Source: an uncultured Traorella sp. | Lineage (GTDB): Bacteria; Bacillota_I; Bacilli_A; Erysipelotrichales; Erysipelotrichaceae | NCBI GenBank assembly: GCA_944324265.1 | Contig: CALUVS010000016.1 | Coordinates: 1-45,966, forward strand | DNA length: 45,966 nucleotides | Direction: 5' to 3' | Part shown: one piece after another, positions 23,989 through 32,460 of the stretch | How positions within the stretch are numbered: the stretch's first letter is position 1 | Layout of the letters: each line of letters starts with the position of its first letter | The notes under the pieces: generated by a model | The model's database searches: none | Told to the model about the DNA's origin: nothing | Seen by the model: only the letters and a program-made list of their open reading frames with translations | Position numbers and translations under genes: made by a program

Positions 23989-24453
23989 ATGATGTTGACA
24001 CTGTTTCCACTGTGGGCGGCTTTGATTTCCAATATCTCTGCACAGCTGATCAAACCGTTTGTTTATTATTTTCGAACAGGCAAATTTGATATCCAATATA
24101 CAGTGGCATGCGGTGGTTTTCCAAGCAGTCATACTTCTACTGTTTCAGCTCTCTCTCTCGCAGTAGGGCTTGTGGAAGGCTTTGAATCAACCTTGTTTGC
24201 TGTTACCTGTATCTTTTCTTTGATTGTGATCTATGATGCAGTCAATGTACGTTATTATGCAGGAAAAGGAATTCAGCTAACCAAACAGCTGATTTCGGAT
24301 CTGGAAGATGTCATGTCATTGAAATTAGATGATCCGATTTACTTTGAAAAAATAAAAGATGTCCTGGGACATCGTATGATTGAAGCTATCGGCGGTTTTG
24401 TATTGGGAATTGCCATTACTTTGATCTTAGCCCTGTTCAATGGACTGTTATAG
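23989..24453 (+). CDS. YuiD-type divergent PAP2 family membrane protein
   Basis: 154 residues. Motifs are LISNISAQLIKPF, the phosphatase-like CGGFPSSHTSTVSAL and the distal IYDAVNVRYYAG. These belong to the divergent PAP2 (DUF212, YuiD) family, related to phosphatidic-acid phosphatases and vanadium haloperoxidases. Four membrane helices are visible. The family probably acts on lipid or isoprenoid phosphates; the substrate is unproven. The start follows GAGGTGATTT, with two adjacent ATGs. A NifU-C gene follows after 11 nt. Confidence 0.88.
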   Translation: MMLTLFPLWAALISNISAQLIKPFVYYFRTGKFDIQYTVACGGFPSSHTSTVSALSLAVGLVEGFESTLFAVTCIFSLIVIYDAVNVRYYAGKGIQLTKQLISDLEDVMSLKLDDPIYFEKIKDVLGHRMIEAIGGFVLGIAITLILALFNGLL

Positions 24454-24464
24454 GAGATGATACG

Positions 24465-24707
24465 ATGAGAACTGAAAAAGAAAAGGAAATTATTGAAGTA
24501 TTGGAAAAAATTCGTCCTTACATTCAGCGAGATGGCGGGGACTTGGAATATGTGAGCTTTGAAGATGGTATCGTCACTGTCAAGATGCTGGGTGCCTGCA
24601 GCGAATGTCTGGCCTTGGATGAAACCATTTCTATGGGTGTGGAAGCATTGCTTTTGGAAGAAGTGGAAGGCGTTGTCGGCGTACGCGTAGCCAGTGCTTT
24701 TGAATAA
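24465..24707 (+). CDS. NifU C-terminal-domain iron-sulfur scaffold protein
   Basis: 80 residues. It has the Nfu domain hallmark GACSECLALDETI with the CxxC that bridges an Fe-S cluster between two subunits. The N-terminal EVLEKIRPYIQRDGGDLEYV and the end VEGVVGVRV are typical of the family. It carries [4Fe-4S] clusters to target apoproteins. The start follows GGAGATGATACG, and it is co-transcribed with the YuiD-like gene. It ends at a perfect palindromic terminator. Confidence 0.93.
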   Translation: MRTEKEKEIIEVLEKIRPYIQRDGGDLEYVSFEDGIVTVKMLGACSECLALDETISMGVEALLLEEVEGVVGVRVASAFE

Positions 24708-24728
24708 CTGCAGATCTGCAGTTTTTTT
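24706..24728 (+). terminator. Perfect 18-bp palindromic terminator
   Basis: AACTGCAGATCTGCAGTT is fully self-complementary and is followed by a T run. It ends the yuiD-nifU transcript and faces the convergent yunB-like gene. Confidence 0.85.
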
Positions 24729-25296
24729 ATGCGCCGTAAGGAAATACAGAAGGAACTTCACCCATAAACAATTCAGCTGCCAAAGGCAATTGCTGATGAT
24801 AGGTAAATGGATGATGATAAAAACCCAAATATAATTCTCCGTGCAGAACAATATCCAATGTGACACGAATCAATACATTGTTGATACCTAAGCTTTCTGT
24901 CTGAAAAGAAATTGTTCCCTGTATTTTCTCATTGCGATGCATCGTAAATGAAATCTTGGTTCCTTTGGAATGAAAAAACGTCATGGGCACAAAATTGCCG
25001 ATAGGAATACCGGCAATGAGCTGCTCTTTTTTTATATTCTCATTTAACAGATGCAAAGCTTCTGCCAGCAAAGCATTGGTCTTCGCTACATCCAAGGATT
25101 GATCCAGAAACAAATCATTCGGAATATTCAGATCTTGGATGATAAAAGCAATTTCTTCATTGAGTGCCTGAATGGTTTCTGCTTCCATCTGCATGAATAA
25201 ATACGGACGCATCTTTTTTTCACCAGCAATAACACCGCCAATCAGCAAGACTGTCAATAAGCATGCCCATACACTTCTTTTAATCTTTTGTTTCAT
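24727..25296 (-). CDS. yunB: YunB-like sporulation protein
   Basis: 189 residues. There is one N-terminal membrane anchor (about 10-24, SVWACLLTVLLIGGVIAG) and an extracytoplasmic domain. Conserved YunB stretches are IAGIPIGNFVPMTFF, TISFQTESLGINNVLIRVTL and the C-terminal LPLAAELFMGEVPSVF. In B. subtilis yunB is SigE-controlled and needed for proper spore formation, with yunC as neighbour. Here the gene for a YunC homologue lies immediately upstream, overlapping by 17 nt. That conserved neighbourhood supports both calls. Confidence 0.82.
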   Translation of the reverse strand: MKQKIKRSVWACLLTVLLIGGVIAGEKKMRPYLFMQMEAETIQALNEEIAFIIQDLNIPNDLFLDQSLDVAKTNALLAEALHLLNENIKKEQLIAGIPIGNFVPMTFFHSKGTKISFTMHRNEKIQGTISFQTESLGINNVLIRVTLDIVLHGELYLGFYHHPFTYHQQLPLAAELFMGEVPSVFPYGA

Positions 25297-25582
25297 TCAT
25301 CTTTGACATGGCTTCATATCCGCTCATGCCTAATAAGATACCGGCATGCACAGCTCCGCTGCTGCATCGGACAACAACACTTTCCAATAACTGTTCATAG
25401 CTTTCTGCCTGTGACATGATGCAGACACATGTCTTCACAGAATCAAAAGCATGAATTTCAAATATCGGCCCGCATAAAAAGCCTTTGGTATTCAAAACAA
25501 GATAGAGCGGCACAAACGGCAATTTCAGCGTTACACCTATATAACGCTGTGCTCCGTGTGTAATACTTTTTAGATCAACCAT
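25280..25582 (-). CDS. yunC: YunC-like DUF1805 protein
   Basis: 100 residues. The pattern QRYIGVTLKLPFVPLYLVLN, TKGFLCGPIFEIHAFDS and the Gly-rich end AGILLGMSGYEAMSKM matches DUF1805, whose B. subtilis member is YunC. The biochemical function is unknown. The canonical form has MCG at the second motif; here it is LCG, so the cysteine is kept. It is the first gene of a yunC-yunB pair (17-nt overlap). A TATAAT lies about 14 nt before its start (GAGGTAGGAGGCAATA). I could not identify a SigE promoter. Confidence 0.78.
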   Translation of the reverse strand: MVDLKSITHGAQRYIGVTLKLPFVPLYLVLNTKGFLCGPIFEIHAFDSVKTCVCIMSQAESYEQLLESVVVRCSSGAVHAGILLGMSGYEAMSKMNETKD

Positions 25583-25643
25583 TATTGCCTCCTACCTCAT
25601 TATATTGAATTCTGATGAAATTCATGATAGCTCAAGCACATAT

Positions 25644-25667
25644 AAAAATGACGCCTTCGCGTCATTT
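25644..25667 (-). terminator. Strong terminator of the glycolipid/yhaM operon
   Basis: Read leftwards, AAATGACGC, a GAAG tetraloop, GCGTCATTT and T residues. It overlaps the yhaM stop codon. Confidence 0.9.
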
Positions 25668-26600
25668 CAGTTTGCTTTTATAAAAACTTCTGTTTTCCAT
25701 AGCAAAGATTCTAGGTGTAAAATCACCGGGTTCAATGCCATCATATGCCTTGACCAATACATTCATACGTGCATCCATATTATCAATATAGTGCAGTATT
25801 TCTGCTTCCGGAATCATCGGAAGCACCGGAGAACCGAACTCATATTCACCATGATGAGATAAGATCATATGGCGAACCAGCATGATTTCTTCTCCTTCAA
25901 GTCCATTTTCTTTTGCAATGGCATCAACTTCAGCCTGCATGATTGAAATATGTCCCAGTAATTTCCCTTCAGTCGTATATTCGGTAATGACCGGTCCGCT
26001 CAATTCTCTGCACTTTCCGATATCATGCAAGATAACACCCGTATAAAGCAATTCACGATTCAATAGCGGATAGCAGTCACAGACCGCTTTGGCCAGCTTT
26101 AACATGCCCCATACATGTGTCGCTAAGCCTCCGACAAAATCATGATGCAGCTTACTGGCAGCCGGATATGCATAAAAATCTTTCTCATAGCGCTCCATCA
26201 CACATTCCAGCAGCCGTTTCAATGTCGGATTTTCAAAAGAATGAATGATTTCCTCGATTTCTTTTTTCAGCTGAGAGCGCGGAATATCTCCTTCTCTGAC
26301 AAAATCAATCAAATTTACACTGCTTCTTTCAATGATACGGCATTCATTGACCCGCATCTGCAATTGCTTATTATGAGAAAGCACTTCCCCATTAAACTGC
26401 AGAATCATCCCTGCCTTAAAGGAAGCAATCTGTTCCGGTTTGGCTGACCATAATTTGGCATCAATCGTACCTGTTTTATCCTGCAGTACCAAGGATAAAT
26501 AAGGAGCTCCTTTTGATGTCACTCCTTTGGTAATCTCCTTGATCAGATAAGTAAATGAGCCTGTATCGCCATCCATTAATTCATTGATTGATTTACTCAT
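25662..26600 (-). CDS. yhaM: YhaM-family 3'-5' exoribonuclease
   Basis: 312 residues from the ATG at 26600 behind GGGGATTGAC; an ATG seven codons upstream lies inside the preceding gene. Residues 1-95 form an OB fold (GAPYLSLVLQDKTGTIDAKLW). The HD domain starts near 150: KLHHDFVGGLATHVWGMLKLA, then the metal pair VILHDIGKCREL, HMILSHHGEYEFGSPV and YIDNMDARM. YhaM degrades RNA and single-stranded DNA from the 3' end in Gram-positive bacteria. The start overlaps the GT-RecX stop by 8 nt, so it is the last gene of the glycolipid operon. Confidence 0.92.
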   Translation of the reverse strand: MSKSINELMDGDTGSFTYLIKEITKGVTSKGAPYLSLVLQDKTGTIDAKLWSAKPEQIASFKAGMILQFNGEVLSHNKQLQMRVNECRIIERSSVNLIDFVREGDIPRSQLKKEIEEIIHSFENPTLKRLLECVMERYEKDFYAYPAASKLHHDFVGGLATHVWGMLKLAKAVCDCYPLLNRELLYTGVILHDIGKCRELSGPVITEYTTEGKLLGHISIMQAEVDAIAKENGLEGEEIMLVRHMILSHHGEYEFGSPVLPMIPEAEILHYIDNMDARMNVLVKAYDGIEPGDFTPRIFAMENRSFYKSKLK

Positions 26601-28578
26601 TGTCAATCCCCTTTTCTTCAATCATCAGCAAGACATCATCTGAATTATACCCTTTTCGAATCAATGATTTCAAAATAGCGTTCTTTAATTTCTTGCCTTC
26701 ATATTTCTTTGAATAACGGCGTATTTCTTTTTCAATTGCCCTATCCAAATTTTCTTTCTCCATTTTTTTGTCTTCATCATAATTCAAAGACTCTACTACA
26801 GACTTCGCTATATCAAAACTAAATCCTTTATTAGTCAATTGACGAAGTAATGTCTGTTTTTTCATATACACAGATTTTCCTTTAATATGATCAAAGTTTT
26901 TATGTGCATAACGTTCTGCTTTTTCTTTTTCCTTTTCATCATCTACATTTTCAAATGCTTTGGCTACCTTTTCATAAGGCAAGCCTTTGCTTGTCAATTG
27001 ATGAATGATTCTTTTCTTACTGTCTGTAGATAAGAGCAGTTTATCTACTTGATCTGCCAAGTAGGCATCATCATTGATATACCCTTCATCTTCCAATCGT
27101 TCGATCATTTCATTGATCTGCTTGATATCCAGCACATCTTCTTTGATCAGAAAATCATACATTTCTCTGCGTGTGCGTGCTTTAAGGGCAATTCTTTTGA
27201 TACAGCGGATATACTGCTTTAAGACAACCTCTCTTTTCTGCAGCTCATCTAAGGTTGCTTCATGAACAATACCATCTTTTTTCAATTCAAAAGCAAAATA
27301 ATCCTCTACACTGACCAGCACTGTAAATTCATCTTTTTGATTATCCACTAATGTTAATTCTGCACAATCATCTTTGATGCGCACTTTTTTGATCAGATAC
27401 GTTTTATGATACGTTGCAATAGCTTCTTCATACACATCCATGATTGAAGCATAGAAAATATCACTGTCATATTTCTGTACCTTTTCCATTGCTTTCTGAC
27501 TCATTTTCTGTTTTACTTTTTCATCACATTCAAAATAAGCCATTGCCTTCAAAGAGAAAGTATCTTCCTCGATATAGAATCCGCTGACACCTTCTTCTAC
27601 CAGATCTTCTACTACCTCATCTCTGCGCACAAAGATTGGCAATCCGGCAGCCATTGCTTCAATAAAAGTCATTCCCTGCGTTTCTGTCAGTGAACAAGAA
27701 ACAAAAGCATCTGCCATTGCATAATACAAAGGCACTTCTTCACTCGGCTTTTTGCCAGCAAAAATCACAGAATCTTCTATTCCGCATTGTTTTGCCAATT
27801 CTTTGAGTTCATCCAGATCTGGTCCGCCGCCGACAATCATCAATTTATAATGCTTATTGGCTTTAGCACAATCAACAAACCCACGGATAGCTACATCAAT
27901 GGATTTTTCAGATGCAATGCGCCCGACATAAATCATCAGCTTATTATCAGCACCTAAACCATATTCTTGACGCAATGCCTGCACAGCCTCTGCATCAATA
28001 TTCGCCGGATTGAATTTTTTCAGATCCAGTCCGGTCGGAATGACATGAATCGGTGATTTTACGCCATATTTCAATAAAGTTTCCTTTGTCTTGATGCTTG
28101 GCGCAATCACAGCATCACAGCCATCTGAGATAATACGGCTGATAGAGCCTGTTACTTTTTTGGCTACCTTATCCACTTCATCAATATCAAATAAATTGAC
28201 ATAATGTGTATAATCTTCATACATCGTATGATAAGTATAAACAATCGGAATACCTAGTTCTTTCGCTACAATTCTTGCGAAAATACCTACACCGAATTCT
28301 GTCTGTACATGAATGACATCCAAATTCATCTGACGAATTTCTTCCTTCGCTGATAACTGGATAGGAGAAGACATAATATAGCCATACAGCCATTTTAATT
28401 CCACTCCCGGCAATCGAAGCACATTGCCTTCTCTTTCCGTATGAAGCAAGCCTTTGTGATTCGCTATGACAAATACTTCATGACCATTTTTTTCCAATGC
28501 TTTCTGTAAAGTGACCGTGCTGGAAACAACACCATTGATATCCGGCAAATACGTATCACTGAATAAACCGATCCGCAT
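26593..28578 (-). CDS. Fusion protein: GT4 diacylglycerol glycosyltransferase + RecX
   Basis: 661 residues in one uninterrupted frame. Residues 1-388 are a GT-B family 4 glycosyltransferase: MRIGLFSDTYLPDINGVVSS, VIHVQTEFGVGIFARIVA, IYVGRIASEKSIDVAI and the E-x7-E loop TETQGMTFIE (E299, E307). It is closest in my memory to monoglucosyl-diacylglycerol synthases. Residues 395-661 are a full RecX: the N-terminal beta part LTLVDNQKDEFTVLVSVEDY, then three-helix repeats ARTRREMYDFLIKE, IHQLTSKGLPYE and LLRQLTNKGFSFD. RecX modulates RecA filaments. Fusion of a membrane-lipid enzyme to a recombination regulator is surprising. The gene lies 15 nt after the flippase-like gene and overlaps yhaM. Confidence 0.9.
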   Translation of the reverse strand: MRIGLFSDTYLPDINGVVSSTVTLQKALEKNGHEVFVIANHKGLLHTEREGNVLRLPGVELKWLYGYIMSSPIQLSAKEEIRQMNLDVIHVQTEFGVGIFARIVAKELGIPIVYTYHTMYEDYTHYVNLFDIDEVDKVAKKVTGSISRIISDGCDAVIAPSIKTKETLLKYGVKSPIHVIPTGLDLKKFNPANIDAEAVQALRQEYGLGADNKLMIYVGRIASEKSIDVAIRGFVDCAKANKHYKLMIVGGGPDLDELKELAKQCGIEDSVIFAGKKPSEEVPLYYAMADAFVSCSLTETQGMTFIEAMAAGLPIFVRRDEVVEDLVEEGVSGFYIEEDTFSLKAMAYFECDEKVKQKMSQKAMEKVQKYDSDIFYASIMDVYEEAIATYHKTYLIKKVRIKDDCAELTLVDNQKDEFTVLVSVEDYFAFELKKDGIVHEATLDELQKREVVLKQYIRCIKRIALKARTRREMYDFLIKEDVLDIKQINEMIERLEDEGYINDDAYLADQVDKLLLSTDSKKRIIHQLTSKGLPYEKVAKAFENVDDEKEKEKAERYAHKNFDHIKGKSVYMKKQTLLRQLTNKGFSFDIAKSVVESLNYDEDKKMEKENLDRAIEKEIRRYSKKYEGKKLKNAILKSLIRKGYNSDDVLLMIEEKGIDNE

Positions 28579-28593
28579 GCAACTTCTCCTCTC

Positions 28594-29604
28594 TTATGAT
28601 TTCATCTTTCTTACAAACAAGAACATGACCATACCAATGACCAAGACCAAATGATAGGTCGTAAAGCGCCAGCACAGCATAATGCTGGAAACAAGGGCCG
28701 GTTCTAGGATCATACTGTATAAGGTATGAAACATGACTTCAGTTCCTCCGCTGGCTCCCGGAATTGGGAAAAAGGCATTGGCCATTGATACAAAGCAAGC
28801 TAAGGCAATAGAATCAATCAGCGGCATTGTCTGATGCATGGCTAAGCCAATGACATAAGGAATACTGAAATAAACCGTTAAACGTAAGATATTTATAATA
28901 ATCAGCTGAACAACTAATTTTCGATTGTCTTTGCTGGCATTGATCTCATTGGTAAAAGCTCTTAATTGGCTGTCCCAGCGCATCAAAGCAGCTTCTTCAT
29001 TTTTGACAATATGCAGTTTATAGCACAGATGACAGATCCAATGACTGATTTTCTCATATAATTTCGGAAATTTCGCCATGGACCACAAAGCAAATATGAC
29101 AGATCCATTAATCAAAAAACCTAATAAAATGAAAGACAATAACAATGGATACTGTGCATAATATTTCGGAAAACATAATAACATGCAGACAATCGTATAA
29201 CCGATCAATGTAATCTGATAAATGACAAAATCCATCCATAATGCACTGGAAGCACTGGCAAAAGGCACTCCCTGCTTGCTGTAAACAAATACCTGAACAA
29301 CCTGTCCTCCGCTGGCCCCGGGTGTCAGACCGCTGAACAAGGCACCGATAAAGGCATTGACCAGTCCCTGTGAAAAACGAAAATTCGGATAATAGGTTTT
29401 GGTAATGGCAGTCAAAGAAGCTCCCATGAAGAAATTGGGCAGAATGGCATACAATACAATACCGATAAAGGCCATCGGTGAAATCGATGTCAATAGCTCC
29501 ATGATACTTCCGTTATCATCTTTTAAGGTTATATAAAGCGTAGCAATTGTTATAACAATAATAGTTATTACACCAATCAGATAATTTCTTTTTTCCTTAC
29601 TCAT
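28594..29604 (-). CDS. Flippase-like LPG_synthase_TM (YbhN/MprF N-domain) membrane protein
   Basis: 336 residues with about eight membrane helices. Signatures are ALFSGLTPGASGGQVVQVF and the paired AFFPIPGASGGTEVMF, the two half-repeats of the UPF0104/AglD family that also forms the flippase part of MprF. Members move or help export lipid-linked or charged lipids. It is flanked by two GT4 glycosyltransferases in the same operon (4-nt overlap upstream, 15 nt downstream), so it may translocate the glycolipid they make. The substrate is inferred from context only. Confidence 0.88.
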   Translation of the reverse strand: MSKEKRNYLIGVITIIVITIATLYITLKDDNGSIMELLTSISPMAFIGIVLYAILPNFFMGASLTAITKTYYPNFRFSQGLVNAFIGALFSGLTPGASGGQVVQVFVYSKQGVPFASASSALWMDFVIYQITLIGYTIVCMLLCFPKYYAQYPLLLSFILLGFLINGSVIFALWSMAKFPKLYEKISHWICHLCYKLHIVKNEEAALMRWDSQLRAFTNEINASKDNRKLVVQLIIINILRLTVYFSIPYVIGLAMHQTMPLIDSIALACFVSMANAFFPIPGASGGTEVMFHTLYSMILEPALVSSIMLCWRFTTYHLVLVIGMVMFLFVRKMKS

Positions 29605-30614
29605 ATTTCTCCATTCAGAACTGATTCATATATTTTTTTCAATTCTGCTCCTACTTGTTCTATACTTCTTTTTTCAGCTGTCAGATAGCCGTTTTCACGA
29701 AGATCTGCACACTCATGATGCAAGATCATGCGCAGTTTCCTTTCAAATTCATCGACAGTCTTTCCTTTATAGCAATTCACACCATCCACTAGCCATGGCT
29801 CATATACAGGAATATCACGAATCAAAATATGAGAACGGCTCGCTAAAGCTTCCAAAACAACAATACCTTCTGTTTCCTCTTTGCTGGCAAAAAAGAAACA
29901 GTCAGAACCGGCATAAGCCCCCTCAATGATCGGTCCTTTGACATATCCAGGCAAGATGACATTACTTGGATGATTGCCATTCACAACTTCTCTTACCTTT
30001 TTTGGAATCGTATAGCTAGGAGTATGTCCAAACCAGATAAATTTCACATCCGGCATACGGCTGGCAACCTCCATAAAGTCCAAGATTCCTTTTCTTTCAA
30101 AATACAGACCGACTGAAATCACAACTTTTTCATCTTCACGCAATGAAAAATAACGATGAAAAGCCTTGATTTTCTCTTCATCATAATGAAAACGATTTAA
30201 ATCTATTCCATTGGACAAGGCCACTACCGGCTGCGTAATCCCATCATAGTTTTCAATCAGCTGTTTTGAATACGGCGTAGGTGTTACGATCAAATCTGCT
30301 TTGGAATATAAAGAGACCAGTATCTTCTTAAAAGCAGGCGCAATCTGATTGCTTAAGACAAAAGAATTACGAAAATCTTCTTCTGTAGAATGGGCATGAT
30401 AGATAACTTTTTTGCCCTGACTGCGTGCTTTTGAGATAACTGCCAAAGAACTAGGTCCCACTGTATTGATATGCAAAATATCATAATCATCATTAGGATC
30501 CAGCGTATATTCAATACCTGCGGAAGCACAGGCTGCTTTTTGATGTTTCAATGCTCGCCCAATCCCTGATGTTTTAATTAATTCTTTCCCCTCAAAGTAA
30601 AGACATACTTTCAT
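29601..30614 (-). CDS. Family 4 glycosyltransferase, probable second-sugar glycolipid synthase
   Basis: 337 residues from the ATG at 30614, which follows GGGAGTTCCTAT; the upstream ATG has no site. It begins MKVCLYFEGKELIKTSGIGR, the hallmark of the LafB/DGlcDAG-synthase group that adds a second hexose to monoglucosyl-diacylglycerol. Further motifs are LHINTVGPSSLAVISKA, VIYHAHSTEEDF, ALSNGIDLNRF, ISVGLYFERKGILDF and the donor site EETEGIVVLEALA. With the GT4-RecX enzyme it could build the diglycosyl lipid anchor of lipoteichoic acid. It is the first gene of the operon; TTATAAT lies at about 30646. The sugar specificity cannot be read from the sequence. Confidence 0.85.
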   Translation of the reverse strand: MKVCLYFEGKELIKTSGIGRALKHQKAACASAGIEYTLDPNDDYDILHINTVGPSSLAVISKARSQGKKVIYHAHSTEEDFRNSFVLSNQIAPAFKKILVSLYSKADLIVTPTPYSKQLIENYDGITQPVVALSNGIDLNRFHYDEEKIKAFHRYFSLREDEKVVISVGLYFERKGILDFMEVASRMPDVKFIWFGHTPSYTIPKKVREVVNGNHPSNVILPGYVKGPIIEGAYAGSDCFFFASKEETEGIVVLEALASRSHILIRDIPVYEPWLVDGVNCYKGKTVDEFERKLRMILHHECADLRENGYLTAEKRSIEQVGAELKKIYESVLNGEI

Positions 30615-30635
30615 ATAGGAACTCCCTTCATCCAT

Positions 30636-31137
30636 TTATATTTATTATAACGCAAAAAAAACCAGACCACTAGTAATTTCCAACTGTAAGTATCATTTTA
30701 GCGTAAAAATTCCTCTTTCATTATATCACGTTATAAATTGCTGACAAATATTTTAGCAGGCAAAATAATATGAGGACAATTTTCCAATAAAAATATCACG
30801 CTCATCATATTCAAATACGATTCACCTATTTAATGATGTTTATCATTATCATTTTCTTTGTAACTGCAATTCAATATCCTATTTCAAATTTATCTTAAGT
30901 CTTTACAAAAATAATAACAAATATTCTTATAAGCATTATTTAGAAATATTATTTAATATTATGACTTTTATTTCCGCCAAAAATCAATTATTGTTTTCTT
31001 CAGAAGCATATATTTATAGCATTAAAAGTACGGACATATGCAAGCGGTTACATTCATACAAAAATACCCCTACAAAATCTTACAGAAATAAGGTAGAATA
31101 TATATAAAGAAGTATACAAAGATTTTATGGAGGGGTT
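30636..31137. other. 500-nt AT-rich divergent intergenic region
   Basis: It lies between the leftward glycolipid operon and the rightward GntR gene. No gene is visible. It contains a Fur-box-like 19-mer (30832-30850) and several AT-rich -10-like hexamers; a GntR-family operator is likely near 31100-31137. Confidence 0.5.
30832..30850. promoter_or_regulatory. Fur-box-like sequence
   Basis: AATGATGTTTATCATTATC; read on the minus strand, by my count, it matches the classic 19-bp Fur box at 16 positions. No iron-uptake gene adjoins it, so the match may be a product of AT-rich DNA. Confidence 0.3.
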
Positions 31138-31857
31138 ATGGATAATAATAAAAAAACATCAAAAAAGCAAGTAATTGAAAACTACTTGCTCTCAGAGATC
31201 GGCAATGGTCATTTTAAGATAGGTGATCAAATTCCTTCTGAATTGGAATTAGCTAAGATGTTTAATTTCGGCAGGCAGACTGTGCACTCCGCTTTATCTG
31301 ATTTAGCATTGATGGGAATCATTGAAAGAACTCCGGGGAAAGGCTCTTTTGTTTCTCGTCATCCAGTCAACCGAAATATCCAAAAGAAAAAAAGCTTTAC
31401 TGAAGATATGCAAAGCATTGGTATGACTGCCGGCAGCAGATTGCTTGAATTTAAGATCATAAAAGCAATAGAAGCTCCGGAAGTAGCCAAAGAGATGAAA
31501 GTCGAACCGGAAGAAAATTTATATTTCTTAGTACGATTGAGAACAGGCAACGGTACACCGATTGCACTGCAGTATACATATATACCAGTAAAATTTATCG
31601 AACATTTTGATCTCAGCATGCTGGATAAATCACTGGACAGTTATACAGAATCTTTGGGGTATAACATCAATGATTTCTACACTCGTCTAAGAGCGGTGGA
31701 AGGAACGGATGAACAGATTCAGATATTGCAGTCTACAAGCCGGGCAATTCTGAACAGTATTTCTATTCGTTATATTGATTCAGCAACACCGTTTCAATAT
31801 ACTTCCTCATTCTATCGTTCAGACTTATACGAGTACACATTCTCATCTTTCAATTAA
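31138..31857 (+). CDS. GntR/HutC-family regulator with UTRA domain
   Basis: 239 residues. Residues 8-77 form a GntR winged helix (QVIENYLLSEIGNGHFKIG, IPSELELAKMFNFGRQTVHS, LALMGIIERTPGKGSFV). Residues 95-237 form a UTRA ligand domain (LLEFKIIKAIEAPEVAKEM, ENLYFLVRLRTGNGTPIAL, QYTYIPVKF). This family represses sugar, amino-sugar or lipid genes and binds small metabolites. It follows GGAGGGGTT. No metabolic operon lies beside it except the convergent chromate-type transporter and the divergent glycolipid operon 0.5 kb away, so its regulon is unclear. It ends at a terminator shared with the chromate genes. Confidence 0.9.
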   Translation: MDNNKKTSKKQVIENYLLSEIGNGHFKIGDQIPSELELAKMFNFGRQTVHSALSDLALMGIIERTPGKGSFVSRHPVNRNIQKKKSFTEDMQSIGMTAGSRLLEFKIIKAIEAPEVAKEMKVEPEENLYFLVRLRTGNGTPIALQYTYIPVKFIEHFDLSMLDKSLDSYTESLGYNINDFYTRLRAVEGTDEQIQILQSTSRAILNSISIRYIDSATPFQYTSSFYRSDLYEYTFSSFN

Positions 31858-31862
31858 ATGAC

Positions 31863-31910
31863 AAAAAACTGCAGCTATTAGATTTGATCTAAACGCTGCA
31901 GTTTTCTATT
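31863..31910. terminator. Bidirectional terminator between the GntR and chromate genes
   Basis: AAAACTGCAG (31865-31874) pairs with CTGCAGTTTT (31896-31905), with an inner TAGAT/ATCTA pairing. Confidence 0.8.
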
Positions 31911-32457
31911 AAAATGAAATGAACATGCCGACTACGGCTGCCAAAGCAATATATAAGATTGGATGCTTTTGATATTTCACCAAAAGATAATACAATATTG
32001 CAAAGAAAATCAAAGCTGGCCAGTTAAAGAATTCCATCATTGTCTTGTCCACACGGAATAATGTTGACTGAATCACATCCCAAGCAGAAGCCAAGATCAA
32101 AGCAGCTACTGCCGGACGAATGCCGTAAAAGGCAGCATCGACATATTTATTATTCTTAAATTTTGTTAAAACCTTTGCAATCGAAATGATGACGATCAGG
32201 GCTGGTACAACAATCCCCATTGTCGCTACAACACCGCCAAGAATACCGGCAGCATTATAGCCGGCATAAGTTGCCATATTGACTCCAATCGGACCTGGCG
32301 TACTTTCCGAAATTGCAATCATGTTCACTAGCTCTGTTCGTGTGAACCAAGTATATTTATCGGCTAAATCATATAAGAATGGCAATGTAGCCAACCCTCC
32401 GCCTACAGAAAACAAACCAATTTTGAAAAATTCAAAAAATAATGTAAACAATACCAT
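31909..32457 (-). CDS. chrA: Chromate transporter family half-protein (second gene)
   Basis: 182 residues with about five membrane segments. It carries the CHR-domain motifs FKIGLFSVGGGLATLPFL and ISESTPGPIGVNMATYAGY. CHR proteins export chromate or sulfate-like anions. In many Firmicutes the protein is split into two single-domain subunits encoded side by side that form an antiparallel pair, as here with the gene 3 nt upstream. The role in an anaerobe is not obvious; chromate resistance is only the family name. Its start follows GGGGAAATAGT. Confidence 0.88.
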   Translation of the reverse strand: MVLFTLFFEFFKIGLFSVGGGLATLPFLYDLADKYTWFTRTELVNMIAISESTPGPIGVNMATYAGYNAAGILGGVVATMGIVVPALIVIISIAKVLTKFKNNKYVDAAFYGIRPAVAALILASAWDVIQSTLFRVDKTMMEFFNWPALIFFAILYYLLVKYQKHPILYIALAAVVGMFISF

Positions 32458-32460
32458 ATA

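Noticed and set aside
24339-24866. 175-codon minus-strand frame across yuiD, nifU and the terminator
   Set aside because: It runs through a perfect terminator and two well-supported genes on the other strand.
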